From contig CANDQP010000025.1 of the NCBI GenBank assembly GCA_947388185.1, positions 1 to 34,553 of the forward strand: DNA of 34,553 bases. Direction: 5' to 3'. Numbering within the stretch: the stretch's first letter is position 1; each line of letters begins with the position of its first letter. Below the pieces are notes generated by a model that was given only the letters and a program-made list of their open reading frames with translations, did not search any database and was not told the origin of the DNA. This DNA comes from an uncultured Dorea sp. GTDB taxonomy: Bacteria > Bacillota > Clostridia > Lachnospirales > Lachnospiraceae. A program made the translations under genes and the position numbers. This document shows, one piece after another, positions 9,410 to 17,926 of the stretch.

Positions 9410-11485
9410 CTATTCTTCTGCCGCTCTCTTCGCGATCTCCGCTTCCTGTACGTCTGACGGAGCCTGCTCATAGCGTACAAATTCATAGGAATAAGTTCCT
9501 CTTCCTCCTGTCATGGAACGAAGAACCGTACAATATCCAAATACGCCTGTCATCGGAATATCTGCCACGATCTCCTGTAAGCCGCCAGCGATCGGATTCA
9601 TACCAAGCACACGTCCGCGGCGCTTGTTAAGATCTCCCATAACGTCTCCCGTATAATCATCCGGAACCACTACCTTAATAGAAGCGATCGGCTCTAACAG
9701 AATCGGTCCTGCCTCCATGAAGCCCTTCTTAAATGCCTGGATGGTCGCCATCTTGAACGCCATCTCGGAGGAATCTACCGGGTGGTAAGATCCGTCATAC
9801 AGCGTCGCCTTCACACCGACAACCGGATATCCTGCCAGAGGTCCCTTCAGTACAGATTCCTGGAGTCCCTTCTCAACTGCCGGGAAATAATTCCTTGGAA
9901 CCGCACCGCCGACTACCGTCTCCTCGAATACATATGGTGTCTCCAGATCACCGGACGCTTCAAACTTCATCTTAACATGCCCGTACTGGCCGTGTCCGCC
10001 GGACTGCTTCTTATACTTGGTATCTACATCTGAGTTCTTCTTGATCGTCTCGCGGAATGCAACCTTCGGTGTCTCCAAGGTAACCTCGCATTTGTATCTC
10101 TCGAGAAGCTTGCTCACTGCAATCTCCAAGTGCTGGTCGCCCATGCCGTAGATCAATGTCTGGCGGTTCTCGCTGTCGTTGACCGCCTTCAGGGTGATAT
10201 CCTCCGCCATCATCTTCTGAAGCGCCTGGGATACCTTATCCTCGTCTCCCTTGTTCTTGGTCACATACTTCATATATGTATAAGGCTTGGAGTACTCGGT
10301 CTTGCCAAAGAGAACCGGCGTAGCCTTCGCTGAGAGCGTATCGCCTGTCTTCGTGTTCGCAAGCTTCGCGATCGCTCCGATATCTCCTGCAAATAACTCC
10401 TTCACCTCTACCGGCTTATTCCCGACCATAGTATAGATCTTGCCAAGCTTCTCATCCGTCTCTGTATCTGCATTGTAGAGCGTATCCTCACCCTTCAATA
10501 CACCGGAGCACACCTTAACGAAGGAATACTTCCCGATGAACGGATCCACCATCGTCTTGAATACATAAGCGGACTTAGCCTTTGCGAAATCATAGTTCGC
10601 CTCATAGATCTCGTTGGTCTTGCGGTTGATACCCGCGCACTCTCTCCAATCCGGGCTTGGGAAGAATCTTACGATATCTGACAGGAGATTCGCAACACCC
10701 TGCGCCTGCACGTTAGAACCCATGGCAACCGGAACGATCCTGCCTTCCATAACTTCGGTACGCATCGCCGCACGGATCTCTTCTACAGAGAATTCCTCTC
10801 CTGCAAAATAACGCTCCATATACTCGTCACTGATCTCGGCTACTGCCTCAAGAAGCTTCTCACGGTAATTCTCAAGATTCTCCTTACAGTATTCAGGAAT
10901 CTCGCATTCCTCTCTCTGGCCGATACCGGTATAACGTCTGCCGGCATTCTTGATAACGTTGACATAACCTACCAGCTTCTCGTTCTCTCTGATCGGCTGG
11001 AAATGAGGCGCGATCACCTTGCCGTATCTGTCGTTCAGGTCTTCCACTACCTGACGGAAGCTTGCGTCGTCCACGTCCATCTCCGTCACATAGATCATAC
11101 GGGGCAGATTATACTTATCACACAGCTCCCATGCCTTCTCTGTTCCGACTTCCACGCCGGCCTTACCCGATACCACGATCACCGCCGCGTCCGCTGCACT
11201 GACAGCTTCCTCAACCTCGCCTACGAAATCGAAATATCCCGGAGTGTCAAGGACGTTGATCTTCGCCTTCTCCCACTCGATCGGTATCAGCGTCGCGCTG
11301 ATTGAAAATTCTCTCTTCTGCTCCTCTTTATCGAAATCACTGATCGTATTGTGGTCTGTGATCTTCCCCATACGATTCGTCGCTCCTGATACATAAGCCA
11401 TGGCTTCCACAAGGCTTGTCTTGCCGCTTCCCCCATGTCCTAAGAGAACCACGTTCCTGATCTCATCAGTTCTGTAAACCTTCAT
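9410..11485 (-). CDS. Elongation factor G paralogue (FusA2-type GTPase)
   Basis: This 691-aa translational GTPase has all EF-G domains. The G domain has GHGGSGKT at residues 16-23 and DTPGYFDF at 80-87; domain IV has SGGHGQYGHVKMKFE, and the C-terminus has the domain V pattern DVMGDLNKRRGRVLGM. The family separates from housekeeping fusA by its MKVYRTDEIRNVVLLG start and by the G4 box, which reads TEMD (134-137) instead of NKxD. It is therefore probably the auxiliary EF-G-like protein common in Clostridia, not the main translocase; str operon genes are absent here. ATG 11485 follows AAGGAGG. It is monocistronic, with a promoter at 11528-11556 and a terminator at 9373-9396. Confidence 0.9.
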   Translation of the reverse strand: MKVYRTDEIRNVVLLGHGGSGKTSLVEAMAYVSGATNRMGKITDHNTISDFDKEEQKREFSISATLIPIEWEKAKINVLDTPGYFDFVGEVEEAVSAADAAVIVVSGKAGVEVGTEKAWELCDKYNLPRMIYVTEMDVDDASFRQVVEDLNDRYGKVIAPHFQPIRENEKLVGYVNVIKNAGRRYTGIGQREECEIPEYCKENLENYREKLLEAVAEISDEYMERYFAGEEFSVEEIRAAMRTEVMEGRIVPVAMGSNVQAQGVANLLSDIVRFFPSPDWRECAGINRKTNEIYEANYDFAKAKSAYVFKTMVDPFIGKYSFVKVCSGVLKGEDTLYNADTETDEKLGKIYTMVGNKPVEVKELFAGDIGAIAKLANTKTGDTLSAKATPVLFGKTEYSKPYTYMKYVTKNKGDEDKVSQALQKMMAEDITLKAVNDSENRQTLIYGMGDQHLEIAVSKLLERYKCEVTLETPKVAFRETIKKNSDVDTKYKKQSGGHGQYGHVKMKFEASGDLETPYVFEETVVGGAVPRNYFPAVEKGLQESVLKGPLAGYPVVGVKATLYDGSYHPVDSSEMAFKMATIQAFKKGFMEAGPILLEPIASIKVVVPDDYTGDVMGDLNKRRGRVLGMNPIAGGLQEIVADIPMTGVFGYCTVLRSMTGGRGTYSYEFVRYEQAPSDVQEAEIAKRAAEE

Positions 11486-11527
11486 ATTTTTGGTGCCTCC
11501 TTATACTTGGTAAAATCTCATGTTTAC

Positions 11528-11556
11528 ATTGTACTAAAAAATCAGGGGCATTACAA
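11528..11556 (-). promoter_or_regulatory. sigma-A promoter of the EF-G-like gene
   Basis: The minus strand reads TTGTAA (11551-11556), a 17-bp spacer and TACAAT (11528-11533), about 40 nt before the ATG at 11485. The box lies just past the GH32-like stop codon, so no terminator separates the two genes. Confidence 0.75.
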
Positions 11557-11592
11557 CTCTTTTATGCAGGTTTTACAATTTTTTACAACATT

Positions 11593-12981
11593 CTACCTGA
11601 TTCCGATATTTACAGAACAATTCTTCACCGTAAGTTCCCCGTCTGTTACAAACATGCTCAGAGCATCGCCCGGTCTCTCATACATTCTCGCATTCAAAGC
11701 CACATCGTCTACATATATCGTTGCGATCGTATCATCCACGATCATCTGAATATGGTAAGTCTTTCCCGCTGCCAGCTCGATCGGACGTTCAAGGCCGATA
11801 TTCATACAGTCGAACCAGGGCCAGTTTGGATTCTTCTCGAATACATATCTGTTCTCGGCTACCCGGAACATATACTGATACGACTGCTGTGTCTCCTCAT
11901 TCTCCAGCATCCGGATTCCGAAAGAATGTGTCCCTCCTGTGAAACTGATATCCGCTTCTAAAGAATACAGTCCCCCGCATGCCTTCTCTATTACCTTCTC
12001 GGTACGCTTATTTGAACCGTCTATTACGAAGTCTTCTACTCGGTTCCTCTCTCCAAACGCTTTCCATACCGTATCCGGGATCCGCACCCCTAATGTCCCG
12101 TCTTCTCTCTGGTACACCTCATGGGCAACAAAGGTTCCCGCCCATTCAAAATTCTTCCTGTCGTCACAGTCAATCTTCGTCGGAACCCAGCCAAATAAGA
12201 TCCTCTGTCCGTTTAAGCTAAATGTCCTTCCTGCATAATACGCGCGCCCGTCAAATGCATCGTCCTTCGGCGCGGTCCACGGCCCGTCAAGACTCTTGCT
12301 CATGCGGTAGATCATCTTGCTGCGGTCGCTGTATTCCGTCACGATATGGTACCACCAGTCTCCCATCTTAAAAAGATCCGGCATCTCATGCATCGTATAC
12401 AGATCAGGCGCCCAGAAATCCCCCTCGAACTTCCAGTCTTTTAGGTCCTTGGAGGTGAATTTTACCGTCCGTCCCGTCTGCTGCGTTTTAGGACCGGCTT
12501 TCCTCGTTCCCAGGATCAATAGATACTCTTCCTTCTCTTCATCCCGGATCACCCACGGATCGCGCCAGTCGTCCGGGTCGTATCCTTCCTGCGGATAAAA
12601 GGTTAGCGCCTCCTTTGATTTGGTCCAGTGATAGAGGTCGTCCGACACCGCATGCATCAACACCTGGGACGCCTTCCCCTGCGCCGGATAATCCCGGTTG
12701 TACCCGGTATAGAAGGCGTGATACTGCCCCTCTGCCTCGAACACACTTCCGGCAAATATAAACTGATCCTGCTCTTCATCCGTCCCCCTTGGGATTGCGA
12801 CACCGCGATCCTCATAATGAACAAAATCAGATGTTGTAGCCAGATCCCACCCAAAGGGTTCTCCAAACGGTCCCGGCTTCCTTGTATCTCTCTGGTGAAA
12901 TAAGAAGAACTTGCCGTCTTTGCCAAACGGCATGCAATCACCAAACCATGTTTTCGGAAACTGATAATATAACTTCGTCAC
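11593..12981 (-). CDS. Glycoside hydrolase, GH32-like (beta-fructosidase clan)
   Basis: This 462-aa protein has no signal peptide and so acts in the cytoplasm. It shows a five-bladed propeller pattern with the three acidic motifs of clan GH-J: D15 in TWFGDCMPF (place of WMNDPNG), WRDPWV with D141, and E199 in MHEMPDLF (place of the ECP motif). A C-terminal beta-sandwich follows from about residue 325. The departures from the classical motifs put it in a divergent branch, so the substrate (a fructoside or a related sugar) is open. The start is GTG 12981, with AAGGAG 7 nt upstream. It is the last gene of the sugar ABC operon and presumably cleaves what the transporter brings in. Confidence 0.82.
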   Translation of the reverse strand: MTKLYYQFPKTWFGDCMPFGKDGKFFLFHQRDTRKPGPFGEPFGWDLATTSDFVHYEDRGVAIPRGTDEEQDQFIFAGSVFEAEGQYHAFYTGYNRDYPAQGKASQVLMHAVSDDLYHWTKSKEALTFYPQEGYDPDDWRDPWVIRDEEKEEYLLILGTRKAGPKTQQTGRTVKFTSKDLKDWKFEGDFWAPDLYTMHEMPDLFKMGDWWYHIVTEYSDRSKMIYRMSKSLDGPWTAPKDDAFDGRAYYAGRTFSLNGQRILFGWVPTKIDCDDRKNFEWAGTFVAHEVYQREDGTLGVRIPDTVWKAFGERNRVEDFVIDGSNKRTEKVIEKACGGLYSLEADISFTGGTHSFGIRMLENEETQQSYQYMFRVAENRYVFEKNPNWPWFDCMNIGLERPIELAAGKTYHIQMIVDDTIATIYVDDVALNARMYERPGDALSMFVTDGELTVKNCSVNIGIR

Positions 12982-12997
12982 AATAGATCTCCTTCCT

Positions 12998-13017
12998 GAC
13001 CGGCCTTGCGGCCAGTC
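12998..13017 (-). other. Intercistronic hairpin between permease and hydrolase genes
   Basis: In the minus-strand RNA GACTGGCC and GGCCGGTC form an 8-bp stem around GCAA. One pair is G-U in this strand but a C-A mismatch in the other, which favours a role in the operon mRNA. It has no T run, so it is more likely a stability or processing element than a terminator. Confidence 0.55.
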
Positions 13018-13035
13018 CGTTCATCATATATTTAA

Positions 13036-13878
13036 CTATTCCTTTACTGCTCCTGCCGTCAGCCCGCTCATCATATATTTGCTGGTGATAAAATAGAACA
13101 CAAATGTCGGCAGGACCGTCACTGTAATTGCGGCAAATGTCGCTCCCCAGTCCGTCGTTCCCATGAAGCCCACGAAATCATTCAGCCCCAGAGTTACCGT
13201 CTTCATCGACGTAGATTTTGTGAATGTATATGCATTGATAAAGTCATTCCAGGTAAACACTCCCTGCATAGTTGCCACCGTAAGCAGTGAATTGGTAGAC
13301 ATAGGCACGACGATCTTCACAAAAGTCTGAAACGGAGAACACCCGTCAATAATTGCCGCTTCAATGATCTCATCCGGCAGGAATTTGCTGAACGAGTAAA
13401 AAAGCTGTATCGAATACGACAGCGAAAACGCGATCTGCGGCAGTATAACAGCCGGATATGTATTCAGGAGCCCAAGCTTATTGAAGATCGTAAACAGCGG
13501 GATCAGCGCGACCTGAAACGGAAGCATCAGCCCCAGCATCAGGAACTCCAACACCTTCTTATTGCCCTTGAACCGGATCTTGCTCAGCGCAAAGCCTGCC
13601 ATGAAGCTGATGATCAGCAGCGGGATCAATACGCCGATCGTAATAATGATACTGTTCTTAAAATATGTAAGCATGGAACTGGTGGTAAATACTTTTACAT
13701 AATTTTCGAGATTAAAGGTTTTAGGCAGTGCATAGGATGCCAGATGCCGAAAATCATCCGTCGTCTTCATACTGGATGTGACCACATAGAAAATCGGATA
13801 GACCTGTACTACCAGCAGAATAGCAGCAACCAATATCTTTAAAACGGTAAATATCCTCCTCTTGGCTATTCTGTTCAT
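13036..13878 (-). CDS. Sugar ABC transporter permease, MalG/CUT1 type
   Basis: This 280-aa inner-membrane protein has six predicted helices and a typical CUT1 permease layout. The EAA loop that contacts the ATPase is seen as EIIEAAIIDGCSPFQTFVKIVVP (split here as EIIEAAIIDGCSPF and QTFVKIVVP), and the C-terminus ends in the common MMSGLTAGAVKE. It overlaps the upstream permease by four bases (ATGA), which points to coupled translation and a heterodimeric pore. No ATP-binding subunit is encoded in the locus; CUT1 systems in Firmicutes usually borrow a shared MsmK/MsiK-type ATPase from elsewhere. The substrate is presumably the oligosaccharide cut by the GH32-like enzyme. Confidence 0.93.
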   Translation of the reverse strand: MNRIAKRRIFTVLKILVAAILLVVQVYPIFYVVTSSMKTTDDFRHLASYALPKTFNLENYVKVFTTSSMLTYFKNSIIITIGVLIPLLIISFMAGFALSKIRFKGNKKVLEFLMLGLMLPFQVALIPLFTIFNKLGLLNTYPAVILPQIAFSLSYSIQLFYSFSKFLPDEIIEAAIIDGCSPFQTFVKIVVPMSTNSLLTVATMQGVFTWNDFINAYTFTKSTSMKTVTLGLNDFVGFMGTTDWGATFAAITVTVLPTFVFYFITSKYMMSGLTAGAVKE

Positions 13879-14756
13879 ACCTTCTCTCCTCTCTCCGTCA
13901 CCCGCCTGAATGTGAATCCGACTGCCATGCAGATGATAACGATCACCATCGCGATCGCGCTCCCGTAACCGTATTTCATACTGGAAAATGCCTGTTTATA
14001 CATATATGTCGACATCAATTCTGATGCATTTCCCGGCCCTCCTTTGGTCAGAAGATACGAAATATCAAAGGAACGCAGGGACCCATTCAGGACCAGAATA
14101 CAATTAGAGATAATCACCGGCTTAATGTACGGAATCTTCACTCTCCAAAACTGCTGAACGACATTCGCCCCATCCACGATCGCCGCTTCCTCCAGATCCT
14201 TCGGGACTCCGATCAGCGCCGCGTAAAAGATGACCATATAAAGTCCCAGATACTTATAACCTTCTACGAAAGCCGCCACATACAAAGCCACTTCTCCGTT
14301 GGAGATCCATTCCATCATTGCAAGATCCGCGTTAAATAAACTGAGGAATGCGTTGATCACGCCTGTCGGCGTCACCGAGAGCAATTTGCCGAATATCTGA
14401 CAGACTGCCACAGAAGAGATCACCACCGGCACATAATATAAGGTCTGCAGAAGCGCCCGGCCCTTTGTAAGCCTGGTCAGGAAGATGGCGAACAGCAATC
14501 CTCCAAATACCTGTATCAGTACACAGATGACCGTATAGGCAAGCGTATGCCCAACCGTAGACCAGAATATCCGATCCTGCATAAGCTGTATATAATTCTG
14601 AAACCATATAAATGTCTTCTCTCCCACGCCGCTCCAGTCAAAAAAACTGTAATAACCGGCCCACACCACAGATACCACAACAAAAAATATATATACGATC
14701 AACGCCGGTGCCAGAAACATAAATATTACCTTTTTCCTGCCAAATGCCTTTTGCAT
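13875..14756 (-). CDS. Sugar ABC transporter permease, MalF/CUT1 type
   Basis: This 293-aa permease has six predicted helices and starts with the MQKAFGRKKVIFMFLAPAL pattern common to UgpA/MsmF-like subunits. Its EAA loop is visible as LEEAAIVDGANVVQQFWRV. It lies 45 bp after the binding-protein gene and overlaps the second permease by four bases, so it forms the other half of the pore. Expression should follow the binding-protein promoter at 16184-16228. Confidence 0.93.
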   Translation of the reverse strand: MQKAFGRKKVIFMFLAPALIVYIFFVVVSVVWAGYYSFFDWSGVGEKTFIWFQNYIQLMQDRIFWSTVGHTLAYTVICVLIQVFGGLLFAIFLTRLTKGRALLQTLYYVPVVISSVAVCQIFGKLLSVTPTGVINAFLSLFNADLAMMEWISNGEVALYVAAFVEGYKYLGLYMVIFYAALIGVPKDLEEAAIVDGANVVQQFWRVKIPYIKPVIISNCILVLNGSLRSFDISYLLTKGGPGNASELMSTYMYKQAFSSMKYGYGSAIAMVIVIICMAVGFTFRRVTERGEKV

Positions 14757-14801
14757 AATAAACTCCTTTCTTACCGCACATAATCCGGCCTAGTACAATT
14801 T

Positions 14802-16118
14802 TTACTTTGTAATCAAGGAGTCTGCTACTTTTTCAAATTCTTCCGGCGTCTCGCTTCCCTGTGCAAGTTTCTGCTGTTCATCCACCAGACTGGTAAGTGT
14901 CGCCGAATCTAACTTATCATCCCATGACACCCACGCATCTGTCGCGGTTTCAAACATCGGATATAAGTCATAAAACAAAGAGTCCAGGCCTTCCGGCATC
15001 TCATCATTAAACGGAGAGAACACCTTCGCCTCCTTGTAACAAGCTTCCGAATAATTTTCACAGATGTACTGGAAGCATTCTTTCATCGTGTCATCATAGG
15101 TCTGTGCATTAAACGCCGTTCCAAACCCGCCGTGAATCGGCACATTCGTATCCATATTATCCTCGCCCTTTACATCCGGAACCGCAAAGAAACCAAGCTC
15201 GCCAGCTTCATACATTTCACTTGCCTGCGTAATCTGCCCGGAACCGCTGTACCACATACATCCTGTACCGCCAAAGAACAGATCCGTCGCCGCAGTATAA
15301 TCCGTACTTAAGAATCCCCCTTGGAAATACTCTTCCGTTCCCAGTGTATATAGAAGCTCTGCTCCTGATTTTGCCGCTACGTTATCCGAAAATGTCTCTG
15401 TACCATCCATATAGCCTTTGATAAATCCGTCTTTCGTCATCCTCCACGGCGCGAAGGAAAGATATCTCATTAACTGCCAATTCTCTTTCCCAGCCACGAC
15501 CAACGGGATCTCGCCCTTTTCCTTCAATGTCTTGCAGACTTCCAGGAATTCATCCCAATTCTTCGGAGCTTCCAGATTATATTTATCAAATATATCTTTC
15601 CTGTAGAAGAAAAATTCACAGTTCAGGCTCTCCGGGAACAGATATACATTACCGTCATCTGCATCCGTAAAGAAATCATACAGCGCTCCGTTCATATCAT
15701 CCTTCATACCGATACGCTCTAATTCATCGCCCACGTTTATCATAGAATCAATATCCTTCGCCGCGGCGGAAAGAGCGCCGTTCGCACATCCATAGATATC
15801 AGGAAGGGAATTGCTGTTAATATAGAGCTGCAGTTTTGTTACATAATCCGCATCCCCGTTGACCAGCTCAAATTCCGGTTCTTCCAGTCCCTTTTCTTCA
15901 CTGAATTCAGTCAGCAGTTTCTTTAATATGATGTATTTCGCCGAAGTTTCACTGCAGCGCAGAAGCGCCGTAATCTTCTTACGTTCTCCATTTCCTCCTT
16001 CCGAAGATTGGTCTGAACCAGAAGCATCATCTGAAGTGCCGGATCCGCATCCTGTAAGTGCCGCAGATATTGCCATCACACCTGCCAGTAACAGCGCGGT
16101 TAATTTCTTTTTTCTCAT
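14802..16118 (-). CDS. Sugar-binding lipoprotein of ABC transporter
   Basis: This extracellular solute-binding protein (family 1) has a lipoprotein signal peptide: MRKKKL, a hydrophobic core and the lipobox LTGC, so it is anchored to the outer face of the membrane. The mature part keeps the family 1 pattern, including PKNWDEFLEVCKTLKEKG and the GSGQ hinge. The frame has two ATGs; I choose 16118 because AGGAGG lies 8 nt before it, whereas for ATG 16124 the gap is only 2 nt. It is the first gene of the transport operon, placed after the response regulator gene with its own promoter, and is expected to be the most highly expressed gene of the locus. Confidence 0.94.
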   Translation of the reverse strand: MRKKKLTALLLAGVMAISAALTGCGSGTSDDASGSDQSSEGGNGERKKITALLRCSETSAKYIILKKLLTEFSEEKGLEEPEFELVNGDADYVTKLQLYINSNSLPDIYGCANGALSAAAKDIDSMINVGDELERIGMKDDMNGALYDFFTDADDGNVYLFPESLNCEFFFYRKDIFDKYNLEAPKNWDEFLEVCKTLKEKGEIPLVVAGKENWQLMRYLSFAPWRMTKDGFIKGYMDGTETFSDNVAAKSGAELLYTLGTEEYFQGGFLSTDYTAATDLFFGGTGCMWYSGSGQITQASEMYEAGELGFFAVPDVKGEDNMDTNVPIHGGFGTAFNAQTYDDTMKECFQYICENYSEACYKEAKVFSPFNDEMPEGLDSLFYDLYPMFETATDAWVSWDDKLDSATLTSLVDEQQKLAQGSETPEEFEKVADSLITK

Positions 16119-16183
16119 AGTCATTTCCTCCTAATTGTTTTGTATAAAAGTCCGATGCATCGATGACTTTATTGGATGATTCC

Positions 16184-16247
16184 ATTATACTGTCTGTCTT
16201 TCGGCCGACACATAGGAAATTCTGACACAAACCGGAGAATTGCACAC
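16184..16247 (-). promoter_or_regulatory. Binding-protein promoter with probable YesN operator
   Basis: The -10 TATAAT (16184-16189) is good but the -35 TGTGTC (16207-16212) is poor at 17-bp spacing, as expected for an activated promoter. Directly upstream on the minus strand lies GTGTCAGAATTTCCTA (16213-16228), and 19 bp further a related GTGTGCAATTCTCC (16234-16247). Two such sites in tandem next to -35 fit an AraC-family activator. The 16-bp element recurs at the kinase promoter. Confidence 0.7.
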
Positions 16248-16295
16248 TATAAATGATAAGAAAAACAACTGCCCTTTCCGAATATTCTTTTTGTA

Positions 16296-17903
16296 CTATA
16301 TCCGCTTATACACATTCGGAGTCATTCCGTAATGTTTTTTAAAGACCCTGATAAAATAGCTCTGATCATGATACCCTACCATCTCTGCTATTTCATAGAT
16401 CTTATATTTGCCTCCGACGATCAGTTCTTCTGCTTTCTCCATACGGCATTTCAGCAGGATCTCCAGAAAGCTTTTGCCGCTGTAATTCTTAAGCAAACGG
16501 TTTATATACGTCTTGCTTAATTTAAAATGGGCCGACAGGGTATCTAAGGACAGGTCTTCTCCATAATTCTCTTCAATATATTCCATCATGTTCTTCGCAC
16601 TCTTCTGGTTGCGGCTCACCCTTTCATCCCGGTTCCGTTCTGCCAGATACTCCACGATCGACTTCAGAACACTTAATACCGCCTGCTTTGTATGACTCTC
16701 GTACACCTTCTTTAAGCATTCTGTAACGAATGTACTGTTCTCCTTGTCTCCATGCTCCAGAGGCTTCCTCTTAGCCAGATATTGAACGCACAAAAGCATT
16801 ACTTCCATTGCGTTATAGCGCATCGTCTCAATATCCGGGCATTGTTCGAATATCTCCTGGAGTAGCTTCTTCGCAGTCTCGATATTCCCCTGCATCAACT
16901 CTGATAACAGTCTCTTTTTTTCTCCGTCCGATACACGCCAGACCGGAAGTTCCACGGCGGCTGCGTCCGCGTACATCAGAATACCCGAGCCTTCTCCCAG
17001 ATACGTTCCCTGTTCGCAGGCATCTAAAGCCTGCTCATACGCATGATTCATCTGGAACAGATTCTTCTCCTGCCTGCTTATACCAAATGACATCTCTGCC
17101 TGCAGAACATCCCGTATATTCTTCTGAATCTTTTCACATGCCTGTTCGCAGCGCTCCTCACAATCCTTCCCTGCCATATAGGGCGGAAATGTTACGATAA
17201 AGCAATAGCCCAGATTGTCGAATTCATAGTATACCTGCTGTCCCGTCTGTTTCAAAAATTCTTCACAGATATTCTCCACTACAAAATCAAACAGATTCGG
17301 TTCAAGCTCCGGCTTCTTCCTGTCATCTTTTACACGGATCGAACCATAGACGAGAACATACTGCTCAATATAAATATTCAGATTCTCCAGGCGCTTCTGC
17401 ATCTGGGCGCTGTCGTTAAATCTCCCGAATATAAGATCAGAGATTACTTTTCTGCGCACTGCGGGTATCGTCTTCTGGTACTCTTTTTGAAGCTCTGCAT
17501 AATCCTTCTTAGCCTTCCTTCTGCCCCGTATCTCACAGCATACCTTTCCCACAGCAGTATGCATTTCTTTGAAATTAACAGGTTTCAGGAGATACTCTGA
17601 CACTCCGATATGAATAGCGGATTTTGCGAATTCAAAATCATCATATCCCGTCAGCAGAATGATCTCTACCTCCGGCCAGATCTCCTTCGCCCGCCTTGCA
17701 AACTCCAGCCCGTCCATCTCCGGCATCTTGATATCGCTCAGAATAATATCCGGTTTATGCAATTCCATCAGGGCAATTCCCTTCTCCCCGTCTCCTGCCT
17801 TTGCTACCACAGCGCATCCGTAATCCTTCCATGGAAAATGACAAAGCCCGTCTAAGATGATCTCCTCATCATCAAGAACCATCACACTCAGTTCCACATT
17901 CAT
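16296..17903 (-). CDS. AraC-type response regulator (YesN family)
   Basis: This 535-aa regulator has an N-terminal receiver domain with acidic residues D11, D12 and phospho-acceptor D57 (in IILSDIKMPEMDG), and the switch lysine in YLLKPVNF. A long middle domain of unknown fold follows, then a C-terminal AraC double helix-turn-helix (about 435-535) ending in MVGYHDQSYFIRVFKKHYGMTPNVYK. It should be phosphorylated by the kinase encoded 23 bp upstream and activate the sugar ABC operon. ATG 17903 touches its GGGGAGGG ribosome site too closely; GTG 17897, two codons on, has better spacing and may be the true start. No terminator separates it from the binding-protein gene. Confidence 0.93.
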   Translation of the reverse strand: MNVELSVMVLDDEEIILDGLCHFPWKDYGCAVVAKAGDGEKGIALMELHKPDIILSDIKMPEMDGLEFARRAKEIWPEVEIILLTGYDDFEFAKSAIHIGVSEYLLKPVNFKEMHTAVGKVCCEIRGRRKAKKDYAELQKEYQKTIPAVRRKVISDLIFGRFNDSAQMQKRLENLNIYIEQYVLVYGSIRVKDDRKKPELEPNLFDFVVENICEEFLKQTGQQVYYEFDNLGYCFIVTFPPYMAGKDCEERCEQACEKIQKNIRDVLQAEMSFGISRQEKNLFQMNHAYEQALDACEQGTYLGEGSGILMYADAAAVELPVWRVSDGEKKRLLSELMQGNIETAKKLLQEIFEQCPDIETMRYNAMEVMLLCVQYLAKRKPLEHGDKENSTFVTECLKKVYESHTKQAVLSVLKSIVEYLAERNRDERVSRNQKSAKNMMEYIEENYGEDLSLDTLSAHFKLSKTYINRLLKNYSGKSFLEILLKCRMEKAEELIVGGKYKIYEIAEMVGYHDQSYFIRVFKKHYGMTPNVYKRI

Positions 17904-17926
17904 CCCTCCCCTGATACTCCGGCTTC

